64,000 bases of DNA from Malania oleifera (GCF_029873635.1 NC_080422.1:59894019-59958018); one strand, 5' to 3'; counted from the first letter of the stretch, positions 1-10,764 are shown. The notes: generated from the sequence alone by a model not told the origin. Translations and numbers: made by a program.

Positions 1-510
1 TTTATGAGGTTTGGCTTCAACACAATCTACGTCCTTGCCCTTGGCAAAACACCGAAGGGTTCCACTATAGCAGTTCCGTTACCGGGTAGAACAACGCCTA
101 TTTACAATCACACCTTGACCAAGGCTAGAGCTCGCCTTCTCCAAACAATATACCCTTGTTTGGTAAACAATCCAACAGCCTGGAATTGTCCAAAATCTAC
201 AAGAGAGATATCAAAAAGCTGGTGTACAATAGATGCTCACACAAAGAGCAGATTAGTACAAATTGAAACTACATACTTCAAAAGATAAATATCAAGAAAG
301 AAATACACTTTTGAAGCTTTACAAGGATTTCACCAAATTTCTTTTCTCTATATGAGAAATCAGTAATCTTTCTTCAGGAATTGATGAGCAAAAAATATCA
401 GAATCACAGCACTTTCAGATTGCAAGAGATTGAACAAAGTAAGATTTTGAGAGCAAGAGAGCTTGAGAGATTTTCAATGCTTGGTGTATTTTTGATTTAC
501 AAGAATCATG

Positions 511-520
511 TATTTATGGG
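511..520 (-). promoter_or_regulatory. LTR TATA box
   Basis: CCCATAAATA on the - strand. It occupies the position equivalent to CCTATAAATA at 61921-61930 in the related LTR and lies about 130 nt downstream of the palindromic array in the transcription direction. Confidence 0.5.
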
Positions 521-647
521 CTTCCAAGAAAGTTTCCTTATTACAAGAGTTTCCTTAGAGAGTTTTCCAAGTTGTTAGAAAATTTGGGGCTCAAACAGCT
601 ATATTTTAAAATATTAAATTTAAAAAAAATTTCTTGTTGAATAGTGT

Positions 648-956
648 TCAGATGTCTGAGGATTCGAGTTCAAACGTCTGAAGTTCCTAAAAACCTTTGA
701 AAATTTAACTGGACACAAAGTCAGATATTTGAAGAGAAGGTTCAGACATCTGAGGTGCTAAGTTTAGATGTCTGAAGTCGCGAGTTCAGACGTCTGAATT
801 GCTATTACCTGTTTTTATTTTGATCCATAAAATCTTCAGACGTCTGCACTTAATCTTCAGATGTCTGAAGTAATTCTTCAGATGTCTGAACATGAAGTTC
901 AATCATCTGAAGTTGCTACTTCAGATATCTGAACTGAAAAGTTCAGTAATCTGATC
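648..956. repeat. Array of 12 palindromic units, TTCAGAYRTCTGAA
   Basis: About twelve irregularly spaced copies of a 14-bp dyad. The ideal unit TTCAGACGTCTGAA is seen around 785; variants include TTCAGATGTCTGAA (855, 877) and TTCAGACATCTGAG (743). The central GACGTC most often varies as GATGTC or GACATC, as expected from deamination of methylated CpG. The array is within the LTR U3, upstream of its TATA box. Confidence 0.85.
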
Positions 957-1386
957 TACCAAGAACCTGTTTTAGAAAATATTTTTGTTTAAAAACTGAT
1001 TTGCTCTCTTATGATTTTTACAAGACTTGTTTCAATATTCTTAAATAGGTCTTTTAAGTCCTTATAATCTTTTGAAAGAGCTTCAAAACATATTTCAAAT
1101 GATATTTTAGCTTTTGAAATACTTACAATTTATTTCCTAAAACTTTGTATGACAAGCTTGATATCCTCCTCAATCTGGCTTTTGAAATTCCTTGCTTGAG
1201 CTGCAAATACCTTAGTTTCTCCTTGTATCATTGATTAGTCTTGATCTTTACTTGTACCATACTTGAGCTTTACTTAAACCATACTTGATCCATATTTCCT
1301 GAAACATAAAAACCCAACCTTTCCAAGTTAAATAGTATTTTGTTTGTTATCACCAAAACCAAGTGAAAAACCTTGTTAGGCTAATA

Positions 1387-1629
1387 GTGGCAAGTATCTT
1401 TGTTTAAGCATTGTGATTGAATATATTGTGTGATACAAAGATCATATTATTTGCACTCTCACGCACTGATTGCAACGCTTGAATAAATATTTGAAAGTAG
1501 ATATCTTAGACCACACTGAGTTTACTTCGTTATATCATTTGGTGGTGTTTGTGATTGTTTGTATTGGGTACATATTTACTTTACATGAAAGCATAATCAC
1601 TGTACCAATTTCATTATTGTGAACATACT
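1387..1629 (+). mobile_element. SIRE-like Copia LTR fragment, left part
   Basis: This sequence lies between the end of the - strand LTR (1386) and the Gypsy target site (ATACT, 1625-1629). It continues in register at 10367 after the Gypsy element is removed, and the right part has the features of a SIRE LTR R-U5 region. Its own 5' end is missing, probably because the - strand element inserted into it. Confidence 0.5.
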
Positions 1630-3127
1630 TGTCATGCCACGAACCCCGTAATGGAACCCAAGGGTAAAAATGTAACCTAACCTGTCCCTGTATCATACAA
1701 ATTATCACAGATACAGTACAATGGAAAAGGGTCCAACCCCGTGGGGTTCCCAAGCACCCTAAACACATCCAACCACAATCATATGCGCAACGGAAAAAGT
1801 CATTCTATATCAACATATGCAGTACCATACCAAAGTCTATACAAGAGCAGAACATGACTCTGACAAAACGTACAAACTGGGTACCCAAATACAACTCAAA
1901 ATGGCAACCCAACAAAATTCAGTCCGAGCACTTACCCCAGCGCTAACGCAGTACACTGGCCACTACGCTCCCTACACCAGGACACTAGTTCTGGTTACTC
2001 TAAGGACTTGTAAAAATGTACGTATAGCAAGGGTGAGACACCTCTCAGTAAGGAAGAACACAGGTTATATCGGTGTATGGCATTTGAGTGTTATCATGAT
2101 ACAACATACACGCAGTTGAATGCAATCCAGTACTAATTCACACAGTGCATACACGCACACATACAGCGGCCATTTATACGCAGCCCCATCACAATACACA
2201 CACATGATCAGTAATACACAGTGTCGTCACACTCATCGGCCCGAAGCTGGTCCGGCATTTCACCATTGGCCTGTAGCCAACCCGCGAAGCACGGCGCCAT
2301 CGGCACATGGCTAGTCCTTGACTCCCATTGCATCGTACTGACACTAGCTGGTGGATCCACACCTTTTGCCCTGATCTGCCGGGATAGCCTCACGCCCTCA
2401 AATATAGAGTCGAACACTCTTGCCTACATGGCAGGAAATAAACACACGCCCTCGAATATAAAGCCAGTCACTCTCAGTCCCTGGAATCATTGGAATCGCG
2501 ATCCTATCAGCAATTCCGCATATCACACACACATGCATGCTCATATAACCAAACAAACCACACTCATTCGGTAATCTAAATCATGGTTTTCCAAAAAAAT
2601 ACAGTTTAAACAAAGTCAAGGCATGGCCATCCCAATATCACAGTATAAATTACACATATACTCGGTTTTCAACAAAACTTGGGATTTAGCCCGTCGCCCC
2701 TTTTTTCCTAAAACTGCAATAATGAAAAACCCATAGTTTTCCCCATTAGATCCCCCCAAATGAGTAGCCAAACACACACACAGGACTGTGGACCACAGTT
2801 CCACCAAGTCTGATTTCGAAAAGAACCAATATAAACAAAGTTCCCCTTACCTTAACCCCGTATAACAAATCCTGAACTCCAAGGTTCCTAAATAGCGAAC
2901 CGAGTTCCAAAACCTACAAATCACAGTACAGAATATACTCACAAGACCATCCTTTACAAAGCTACTAGATCATAAATGAAAACCGAGCCTTACCTCGATT
3001 TTTTGCCAAAACCCAAAAATGTAGAAGTTGTAGAGAATCCTTCCACGATCCTCGTGGTAACTTCCGTTTCCCGATTCTATCAACGATCGGCGAAGAAATC
3101 TAGAAAGAGAGAGAGTAGGGAGAGGTT

Positions 3128-3129
<2 letters not shown>

Positions 3130-3179
<50 letters not shown>
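3130..3179. repeat. (AG)n microsatellite in the LTR
   Basis: About 25 AG dinucleotides. The equivalent site of the other LTR (about 10018-10030) has only a few, so this tract expanded after insertion, when the LTRs were identical. Confidence 0.95.
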
Positions 3180-3181
<2 letters not shown>

Positions 3182-3220
3182 TATGTTTGAGATTTCTTAA
3201 TGAAGAAGTAATGAGAATTT

Positions 3221-3234
3221 CCTTTTTATAGCCC
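3221..3234 (-). promoter_or_regulatory. Gypsy 3' LTR TATA box
   Basis: GGGCTATAAAAAGG on the - strand, directly downstream of the palindromic array in the transcription direction; conserved in the 5' LTR at 10074-10086. Confidence 0.6.
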
Positions 3235-3250
3235 TTTGACCCGACCCGAT

Positions 3251-3440
3251 TTCATCGACGAAATGGTGCCTTCATCGACAATCTTTCACTAGCTTCGTCG
3301 ACGAATCGGTGGCCTCGTCAACGAATCTGAGATCGCCGATTTTTCAAGACCCCTCGACTTCTCCTCGTCGACGAGTCTCTAAATTTCGTTGATGAGAAGA
3401 ACACAGGCTTCATCGATGAAATCCGGCTTCGTCAACGAAT
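3251..3440. repeat. Array of 8 palindromic units, TTCGTCGACGAA
   Basis: Eight copies in 190 bp of a 12-bp palindrome. The ideal unit is TTCGTCGACGAA; variants include TTCATCGACGAA, TTCGTCAACGAA, CTCGTCGACGAG and TTCATCGATGAA. Most differences are C-to-T or G-to-A at CpG. Confidence 0.88.
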
Positions 3441-3506
3441 CTGCTCTTTTACCAATATGTCTCTCTCTTTATATATAAACCCATTATCACGGTTCGGGTT
3501 CTTACA

Positions 3507-3519
3507 ATCTCCCCTCCTT
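3507..3519 (-). other. Gypsy polypurine tract
   Basis: AAGGAGGGGAGAT on the - strand, immediately before the 3' LTR start TGTAAGAACCC. Just upstream is 'gaggacgaaattt', usual at this place in plant Tekay/Del elements. Confidence 0.85.
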
Positions 3520-3775
3520 ACAGAAATTTCGTCCTCGAAATTTGCCATCTCTCATTCACAGATTCATATATACAATCGAACACATAGACACAACTCAAGA
3601 GTGAACTGGAGATCACCACAATGCAGTCCCATCATACACATACACATACATACCCTCACTTATGGCGGAGGAATACCGTGGTTACATATACAATGGTCTC
3701 AGGAGTTCACAATACACACACACTCCCGATGACTAACCACCTATCCCAACCCACAGTAGGATTATGTACAAGTGC

Positions 3776-4192
3776 TCAAAACAATTGTGGATACTTCCGG
3801 CGTATTTCCGTTTCCAATTCCCAAGAAGCTTCCTTAACCTCGTGGTTTCGCCACAATACCTTCACTAATGGTATCTCTCTGGTACGAAGCTTCTGAACTT
3901 TACGATCCAGAACCTGAACAGGTATCTCCTCAAACGCTATAGTATCCCCAATTTCCAACTCATCATAACTAATAACATGTGAAGGATCCAACACGTATTT
4001 TCTCAACATAGAAACGTGAAACACATCATAGACCCTCGAAAGTTCTGGAGGTAGTGCTACTCTGTAGGCTATCGGACCCACTTGCTCAAGTACCTTGAAT
4101 GGTCCGATATACCTTGGGCTCAATTTGCCTTTCCTGCCAAATCTCGTAACCCCTTTCATCGGAGCGATTTGTAGAAATACCTTACCTCCCAC
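3776..4192 (-). pseudogene. Gypsy integrase C-terminus with chromodomain-like tail
   Basis: An open 138-codon segment. It contains the 'KLSPRYIGPFKVLEQVG' block of Gypsy integrase C-terminal domains, then 'YDVFHVSMLRKYV', and ends with a chromodomain-like 'VKVLWRNHEVKEASWE'. The last part is typical of chromoviruses, where it targets integration to marked chromatin (family knowledge). It reads on from the degraded core upstream, but stops separate them. Confidence 0.85.
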
Positions 4193-4918
4193 TTCAAACT
4201 CTAACTCACGGCGGCAAACATTTGCGTAACTCTTCTACTGACTCTGAGCCAATCTAATTCTCTCCCGGATCAAACCCACCTTCTCAGATGCCTACTGTAC
4301 AAGTTCAGGTCCTAACACTTGACATTCACCAACTTCATCCCAGCACAAAGGAGATCAACACCTCCGACCATACAAAGCCTCGAACGGTGCCACCCCAATA
4401 CTAGACTAGAAGTTGTTATTATAAGCGAACTCTACAAGTGGCATAAACTATATCCAGCTACCATCGAAGTCTAACACACAAGCTCGCAACATATTTTCCA
4501 ATATCTGTATCGTCCTCTCCGACTGTTCATCAGTCTGGGGGTGAAACACTATAATGAAAGTAAGTTTCGTCCCCAATGTCTCTTGCAAGCTCATCTAGAA
4601 TCGAGAGGTAAACCTCGGATCTCAATCTGACACAATGGACACCGGTATCCCATGCATTCTCACAATCTCATGCACATACAACTCCGCTAGCCTACTTAAA
4701 GGATAACTAACTTTCATCGATATGAAATGAGCAGATTTCGTCAATCTATCCATGATCACCCAAATAGCATTCTGCCCGTCAAGCGCTGATGGCAAACCGG
4801 TCACAAAATCCATGGAAATATGCTCCCATTCCCACTCTAGAATAAGCAAAGGCTGCAATGGACCTACTGGCCTCTGATATTCAGCTTTCACCTGCTGACA
4901 CGTCAGACACTGCTCCAT
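4193..4918 (-). pseudogene. Gypsy integrase catalytic core, interrupted
   Basis: The first 98 codons (4622-4918) are open and begin with the CC half of the HHCC zinc finger (CLTCQQVK). The 'SMDFVTGLP' block with the first catalytic Asp follows, ending at 'GIPVSIVSD', which holds the second. Downstream (4193-4621) the match continues as 'FHPQTDEQSERTIQILE' and 'EFAYNN', but with several in-frame stops. The enzyme would insert the element's cDNA; this copy is dead. Confidence 0.85.
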
Positions 4919-4930
4919 GAATTGAGCAAT

Positions 4931-5794
4931 CTACTTCTTCATACCAGACCACCAGAAGGTCTCGCGCAAGTTCTGATACATCTTTGTACTACCGGGATGT
5001 ATCGTATACATAGAACGATGCACCTCCTCCAGAATCATCCTTCTAATCTCATCATCGTTCGGAACACATAGCCTAGTCCCAAACCTCATCACACCTCCCT
5101 CAGAGATGTTAAACTCTGTAGCCAGTCCCTGCTGTACCTTTTTCCTAACCTCAGTCAACTCTGCATCACTAGCCTGCGCGGCTTTTATACGCTCAAACAA
5201 AGTCGGTTGGACCACCAAACCAGCAAGATAAGCCTGATGATCACCAACCACTAACTCTATACCCGAGCTCTCCAAATATCGTCTGATGTGACATTGAGTT
5301 ATAACTGTAGATACAGCTATAGGCCCTGACTTCCAACTCAATGCATCAGCTACCACATTAGCCTTCCCCGGGTGATAACTAATCATGCAATCATAGTCCT
5401 TAATCAACTCTAGCCAATGCCTTTGCCTCATATTCAACTCCTTCTGCGTGAAGAAATACCTGAGGCTCTTATGGTCAGTAAAGATCTCACACTGCACCCC
5501 GTATAGATAATGTCACTAGATCTTCAATGCATATACCACAGCAGCCAATTCTAGATCATGCGTAGGGTTGTTCTTCTCATACTCTTTCAGTTGCAAAGAA
5601 GCATACACTACTACCTTACCCTGCTGCATACGCACACATCCCAGGCCTTTCAAAGACATGTCACTATAAATCACAAACCCACCATCTCTTGAAGGAATGG
5701 TCAATACTAGAGCAGTAACCAGTCGGTGCTTCAACTCGTGAAAGCATTGTTCGCAATCATTGGTCCAATCAAACAGTACTCCTTTCTTGGTCAA
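4931..5794 (-). pseudogene. Gypsy RNase H and integrase zinc finger, interrupted
   Basis: 5516-5794 carries the start of the RNase H domain ('VIYSDMSLKGLGC', 'HDLELAAVVYALK'). After a break, 4931-5497 has '[18 protein letters not shown]' and '[11 protein letters not shown]', the end of that domain, followed by the HH half of the integrase zinc finger ('[10 protein letters not shown]'). One stop at about 5498-5515 splits the RNase H domain and another follows at 4919-4930. Confidence 0.87.
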
Positions 5795-6738
5795 TCATGT
5801 CAGAGGTCCAAACAGTTTGAAGAAACTTTCTACGAACTGACGATAATAACCTGCCAGTCCTAGAAAACTCTGAACCTTCTCTACATTTTTCGGCCTTACC
5901 TCGTCGACCATAGCCTCAATCTTGCTAGGATCCACCGATATACCATTCTTAGAAATCACATGGCCTAAGAATGTAATCTGACTCAACCAGAATTCACACT
6001 TCTTCAACTTAGCATACAACTTCTTCTCCCTCAAAATCTGTACACTAACCTCAAATGTTCCACGTGCTCTTCCATACTCCTCGAGTATACCAAAATGTCA
6101 TGAATGAATACCACCACGAACCGATCCAGGTACTCATGGAAAACCCTGTTCATCAGATCTATGAACACCGCTGGAGCATTCGTCAACCCAAAAGGCATGA
6201 CTAAGAAATCGTAGTGGCCATATCTGGTTCGGAAAGCAGTCTTCGCTACATCGTCCGCTCTAACCCTCACCTGATGATATCCTGACCGCAAGTCGATCTT
6301 CGAAAAGACCCGTGTCCCCTGCAACTGGTCAAAAAGATCATCCATACGAGGTAAAGGATAGCGATTCTTCACAGTTACCTTGTTAATCTCACGGTAGTCA
6401 TTGCACATCCGCATCGATCCATCCTTCTTCTTCACAAACAATATTGGAGCTCCCCAGAGCGAAACACTAGGTCGAATGAATCCCCAGTCTAGTAATTCTT
6501 GCAACTGCTCCTTCAACTCCCGAAGTTCTGCTGGAGCCATCCGGTACGGAGCTTTAGAGATCGATGCCTTACTAGGCAACAACTTTATCGCAAACTCCAC
6601 CTCACGATCTGAAGGTAAATCGGGTAAATCATCTAGAAACACATTCGGGAACTCGCTGAACACCCGAATGTCCTCGAGTATCAACTCATCCCGCAGCAGT
6701 TCCTTTATACAAGCTAGGTACCCCTGACATCCGTCCAA
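5795..6738 (-). pseudogene. Gypsy reverse transcriptase, frameshifted, catalytic Asp lost
   Basis: 6031-6738 (235 codons) has RT blocks in order: '[16 protein letters not shown]', '[16 protein letters not shown]', '[12 protein letters not shown]', '[12 protein letters not shown]' and the active-site strand 'FIHDILVYS'. The last is normally (Y/F)(I/V/A)DD, so the first Asp has become His. The thumb ('[18 protein letters not shown]') continues in another frame at 5795-6034, showing a frameshift near 6031. The protein would copy element RNA into DNA in cytoplasmic particles. Confidence 0.92.
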
Positions 6739-6973
6739 GAGTGGCCTCCTCGCCTATAGTGCTGAAAGAATTTGTGGCGCTGAATGCATACACGATCCCA
6801 TGAATTCGTACTCCTGCTCCCCAGGAGGTCTGAAAACTACCACCTTCCTACGACAGTTGATCACAACATAACTGGAGAACAACTAATCCATCCCGGAATG
6901 ATATCGAACCCCGACATGTCATATACCACAAGATTCGCCGGTAGCAGCTTCTCCTAAATTTCCACTAAGCAGT

Positions 6974-7282
6974 CTACCAACATCTTCCTACAGGAAAGAT
7001 ACACTCTCCCGATGGCGTAGTAACAGATAACACCTCATTCATGTCTTGGATCTCAACCCCACATCGTCCCACAAAATTCACAGATACAAAGGAATGAGTT
7101 GCACCCAAATCAAACAATACAAAAGCTTTATTCGAAAGTAATAATAAGGTACATGTTACCACGTTACCTCCATGCTCAGCGTTCGCTGGAGTAAGAGAGT
7201 ATACTCTGATCAGAGCTATATTCGTCTGAGCGGTTCCTCGAGGTATCTGGTTGCTCCCTCGGTCCCCACTAACTGCTGGCAC
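6974..7282 (-). pseudogene. Gypsy aspartic protease fragment
   Basis: The segment includes 'AFVLFDLGATHSFVSV', which matches the plant Gypsy protease active site, normally FDSGATHSFIS; here the Ser after Asp has become Leu. It follows gag across a stop at 7283-7285, and degraded sequence separates it from the RT (6739-6973). Confidence 0.85.
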
Positions 7283-7285
7283 GTC

Positions 7286-8228
7286 TCACCTCGGTGCTCG
7301 ACAATTACGAGACTTGTGGCCTGTCTGGCCACAGTTGTAGCAACTACCCCCAAATGACTGGCACTCACCCTTGTGCCGCTTGTGACATTTGATACAACGA
7401 CCACTCGTATGGCTTCCCTGAGAATCCTGGCACTCAGTATTCTGGTGGTAATCCGAGCCCTTACTCCTCTTCTTCCACGATCCCTGACAAGATCCTGTCT
7501 GAGAACCAGAAGGTACTATTCTCTTCCTCAATTCCTGATTCTCCTCATCCTCTCCTATACCAGTCTTGATCACCGTGGCCTTATCCACCAATACCGAGAA
7601 CTCGCAAATTTGAAGCATACCCACTAGTCTGCAGATATCCTTCCTCAAACCCTTCTCAAACCTCCGAGTCTTCTCATACTCTCTCGATATCATACATGGT
7701 GCAAAGTGGGACAGCTTTATGTATCGAGCCGCATACCCCTGCACCGTCAAACTCCCTTGAGTCAGCGCAGAAAACTCATCTGCCTTCGCATCACGTACGG
7801 AAGTCGGGAAGTATCTGTTGAAGAACACCTCCTTGAAGCGGCTCCACGTCATCTCCTCAGGACCACCACTCTACTTCTCCAGCAAATTTACTACAGTCCA
7901 CCATCGACCCGCCTCCCCAGACAGCTGGAAGGTGGCATAAAGAAATCGCTGCCTATCTGTGCAGTGCAGGACCTCCAAGATCCTCTCAATCTTCTCTACC
8001 CCAATCCTCTGCTATCGTTGGGTCAGGTTCTCCAAAGAACGTCGGAGGATGCATACGTGTGAATCTCTCAATGGTGCACCCCGCAGCAACATGAGAACAC
8101 TCACATCTCCTCACACTTCGCCTGATCTCCTGTAATACCTGCCTTGTCAAACCTTGAGGCACAAAAGGGGACTCATCACTCGCAGTCTCTTCGGAGCCAC
8201 TTCCCAGGTTATTATCCTTGGGCTCCAT
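7286..8228 (-). pseudogene. Gypsy gag with CCHC zinc knuckle, interrupted
   Basis: The likely start is the Met of 'MEPKDNNLGSGSEE' at 8228. 7986-8228 includes 'FTRMHPPTFFGEPDP', the usual beginning of the retrotransposon gag core. After a frameshift or stop at 7853-7985, the core resumes as 'TWSRFKEVFFNRYFP' and ends with the knuckle CYNCGQTGHKSRNC (CX2CX4HX4C) near 7300. Gag would form the particle and bind element RNA. Confidence 0.9.
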
Positions 8229-8530
8229 TCTAAAGCACAATAGGAATCTATCGGTATCCCTACAACACATACAGTTAACACAATGATCTACACTAATCGT
8301 GTTAACTACTCCTGCCAGGTCTAGGTCTGTCCTATCACACCGACACGAAAGTCATCAATGATCTGCCCTGGTTTTACTAGAATCGTCATCCTAGGAAAAA
8401 TGCGGAATACCATCGACAAATCCCGGTCTAGCAACCGAACAACCCTCAACCAACTCTACCCATATCCCCATCCTTTACTGTAGTATGTACTCATAACTAA
8501 GCCTAACCAAGTCTACAAGATCTAGTAACT

Positions 8531-8549
8531 TGGTTAGCTCTGATACCAA
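8531..8549 (-). other. Gypsy primer binding site (initiator Met tRNA)
   Basis: TTGGTATCAGAGCTAACCA on the - strand, two bases inside the end of the 5' LTR. TGGTATCAGAGC is the complement of the 3' end of plant initiator Met tRNA. Confidence 0.9.
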
Positions 8550-10073
8550 GCTGTCACGCCCTGAATCTCGTAATGGAACCCAGGGGTGAAAATGTAACCT
8601 AACATGTTCCTGTATCATACAAATTATCACAGATACAGTACAATGGATAAGGGTACGACCCCGTGGGGTTCCCAAACACCCTAAACACATCCAACCACAA
8701 TCATATACGCGACGGAAAAAGTCATTCTATATCAACATATGCAGTACCATACTAGAGTTTATACAAGAGCAGAACATGGCTATGACAAAACGTACAAACT
8801 GGGTGCCCAAATACAACTCAAAATGGCAACCCAACAAACTTCAGTCCTAGCACTTACCCAAGTGCTAACACAGTACACCGGCCACTACGCTCCCTACACC
8901 AAGACGCTAATTTCAGTTACTCGAAAGACCTGTAAAAATGTACGTACAGCAGGGGTGAGACACCTCTCAGTAAGGAATAACACAAGTTATATCGGTGCGT
9001 GACATTTGAGTATTATCATGATACAACATACACGTAGTTGAATGCAACCCAGTACTAATTCACACAGTGTATACACGCACGCATACGGCGGCCATTTATA
9101 CGCAGCCCCGTCACAATACACACACATGATCAGTAATACACAGTGTCGTCACACTCATCGACCTGAAGCCGACCCAGCATTCCGACGTTGGCCCATAGCC
9201 AACCCGCACAGCATGACGCCACCGGCACATGGCTAGTCCTTAACTCCCATGGCATCGTACCGGCACTAGCTGGTGGATCCACACCCTTCCGTCTGATCTT
9301 CCGGGATAGGCTCACGCCCTCGGATATAGAGCCGATCACTCTCAGTCCCTGGAATCATTGGAATCGAGATCGTATCAGCAATTCCGCATATCACACACAC
9401 ATGCATGCTCATAAAACCAAACAAATCACACTCATTTGGTAATTTAAATCATGGTTTTCCAAACAAATACAGTTTAAACAAAGTCAAGGCATGACCATCC
9501 CAATATCACTGTATAAATTACACATATACTCGATTTTCAACAAAACCCGGGATTCGACTCATCGCCCCTTTTTTCCCAAAACTGCAATAATGAAAAACCC
9601 ATAATTTTTCCTGCTAGATCCCCCCAAATGAGTAGCCAAAACACACACAGGACCGTGAACCACAGTTCCACCGAGGCCGATTTCGAAAAGAACCAATATA
9701 AACAAAGTTCCTCTTACTTTAACCCTGTATAACAAATCCCGAACTCCAAGGCTCCTAAATAGCGAACCGAGTTCCAAAACCTACAAATCACAGTACAGAA
9801 TATACTCACAAGACCATCCTTTACAAAGCTACCAGATTAGAAATGAAAACCGAGCCTTACCTCAATTTTTTGCCAAAACCTGAAAACCTCCGAAACGAGA
9901 TTCCGATCTGTAGAAGTTGTAGAGAATCCTTCCACGATCCTCGTGGTAACTTCCGTTCCCCGATTCTATCAACGATCAGCGAAGAAATCTAGAAAGAGAG
10001 AGAGTAGGGAGAGGTTTAGAGAGAGAGAGAAGGATATGTTTGAGATTTCTTAATGAAGAAGTAATGAGAATTT

Positions 10074-10086
10074 CCTTTTATAGCCC
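10074..10086 (-). promoter_or_regulatory. Gypsy 5' LTR TATA box
   Basis: GGGCTATAAAAGG on the - strand; the array ends about 16 bp upstream of it. Confidence 0.6.
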
Positions 10087-10101
10087 TTTGACCCGGCCCG
10101 A

Positions 10102-10293
10102 TTTCATTGACGAAATGGTGCCTTCGTCGACAATCTTTCACTAGCTACGTCGACGAATCGGTGGTCTCGTCGACGAATCTGAGATCGCCAGTTTTTTCGA
10201 GACCCCTCGACTTCTCCTTGTCGACAAGTCTCTAAATTTCGTAGATGAGAAGAACACAGGCTTCGTCGATGAAATCCAGCTTCGTCAACGAAT
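10102..10293. repeat. Palindromic array in the 5' LTR
   Basis: The same eight TTCGTCGACGAA-type units as at 3251-3440, at the same spacing. Some units have decayed differently (TTCATTGACGAA here, TTCATCGACGAA there), and some are better preserved here (CTCGTCGACGAA near 10165). Confidence 0.88.
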
Positions 10294-10366
10294 CTGCTCT
10301 TTTACCAATATGTCCCTCTCTTTATATATATAAACCCATTATCACGGTTCGGGTTCTTACAATACT

Positions 10367-10764
10367 GTTGTGTTTCCAGGCGTGGCCTGAGGTGGCGGTA
10401 ATCTAGCTTGGTAAGGATTGGTTGTAAAGGTTGAAGTCAGCCCCGTGCTAATTGACCTGGTTGTTTAGGTGCCGCTCCACCTGTTTAAGTGAGCATTATA
10501 GTGGTAATCCTTATGCTTGTTAGCTAAGACGGGGACGTAGGAAATTTATCAAACCTCTATAACATTTCTACGTGACACTTCTCTTTACTACTTTTTGGTG
10601 CATGCGTAGTTAATTAAATTGCATTATTTAATTTCTAGTACATATTATAATTGATTTACTTTACCTGCACTAGATTGACCATAGGGTTATGAATATACTG
10701 CTGTTAGGTTACTGACCTAGGGGGTTGATTTTAAAAGTACCAATTCACCCTCCCTCCGGATCAC
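10367..10764 (+). mobile_element. SIRE-like Copia LTR fragment, right part (R-U5)
   Basis: Continuation of 1387-1629 after the Gypsy insertion. It has marks of the U5 region of SIRE/Maximus-type LTRs: a 'ggggacgtagg' block (10532), and near the end 'ccaattcaccctccct', usually followed by the terminal CA; I place the end at GATCACA, about 10764. No internal region follows, so it is a solo or truncated LTR. Confidence 0.55.

Larger units (their letters stand above)
1..1386 (-). mobile_element. SIRE-type Copia LTR, cut by window edge
   Basis: Read on the - strand, this LTR starts near 1386 with a degraded form (TATTAGCCTAACAAGG) of the TGTTGGCCTAAC start seen in the better preserved LTR ending at 62795. 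It runs through a U3 with a palindromic array (648-956), a TATA box (511-520) and U5-like sequence at the window start. The U5 part, with its 'ggacgtag' block and 'aacctcataaa', matches 61350-61620 by eye, so both belong to one family. The element body lies outside the window to the left. No coding capacity is expected here and the short ORFs are not convincing. Confidence 0.75.
1630..3506 (-). repeat. Gypsy 3' LTR (1877 bp)
   Basis: Long direct repeat of 8552-10361. In element orientation it starts TGTAAGAACCCGAACC, then carries the TCGTCGACGA array, a TATA box (3221-3234), a GA microsatellite and a long U5 ending at 1630. It differs from the other LTR by scattered substitutions, a few short indels and a much longer GA tract, so the insertion is not recent. 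Confidence 0.92.
1630..10361 (-). mobile_element. Full-length Tekay/Del-like Gypsy retrotransposon, decayed
   Basis: An 8.73-kb element with two LTRs (1630-3506 and 8552-10361), each beginning TGTAAGAACCC and ending in ACA in element orientation. The 5-bp target duplication ATACT is perfect at 1625-1629 and 10362-10366. Next to the 5' LTR is a primer site complementary to initiator Met tRNA (8531-8549); next to the 3' LTR is a purine tract (3507-3519). Domain order in the element is gag, protease, RT, RNase H, integrase and a chromodomain-like tail, which is Gypsy order. Every domain is broken by stops or frameshifts, the protease active site is altered and the RT motif lacks one aspartate, so the copy cannot be autonomous. 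It inserted into an older SIRE-like LTR. Confidence 0.93.
8552..10361 (-). repeat. Gypsy 5' LTR (1810 bp)
   Basis: Direct repeat of 1630-3506 and the promoter-bearing LTR of the element. It contains the same array (10102-10293) and TATA box (10074-10086). The terminal ACA at 8552 in element orientation is next to the primer site, and the TSD ATACT follows at 10362. Confidence 0.92.

Noticed and set aside
648..956. CRISPR-like array of repeats with spacers
   Set aside because: Units are 14-bp palindromes with variable, very short spacing and decay, inside a plant LTR. There are no cas genes and the genome is eukaryotic.
1817..2574. Overlapping ORFs of 60-120 codons in the Gypsy LTR, repeated at 8739-9442
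   Set aside because: They lie in non-coding LTR sequence. The copy in the other LTR has different stops and no shared protein conservation.
3241..3440. SalI-like GTCGAC clusters as a cloning or vector artefact
   Set aside because: Units vary, occur in both LTRs at the same place and are embedded in a natural element with a TSD.
6401..6727. 108-codon + strand ORF
   Set aside because: Exact antisense of the conserved Gypsy RT coding region.
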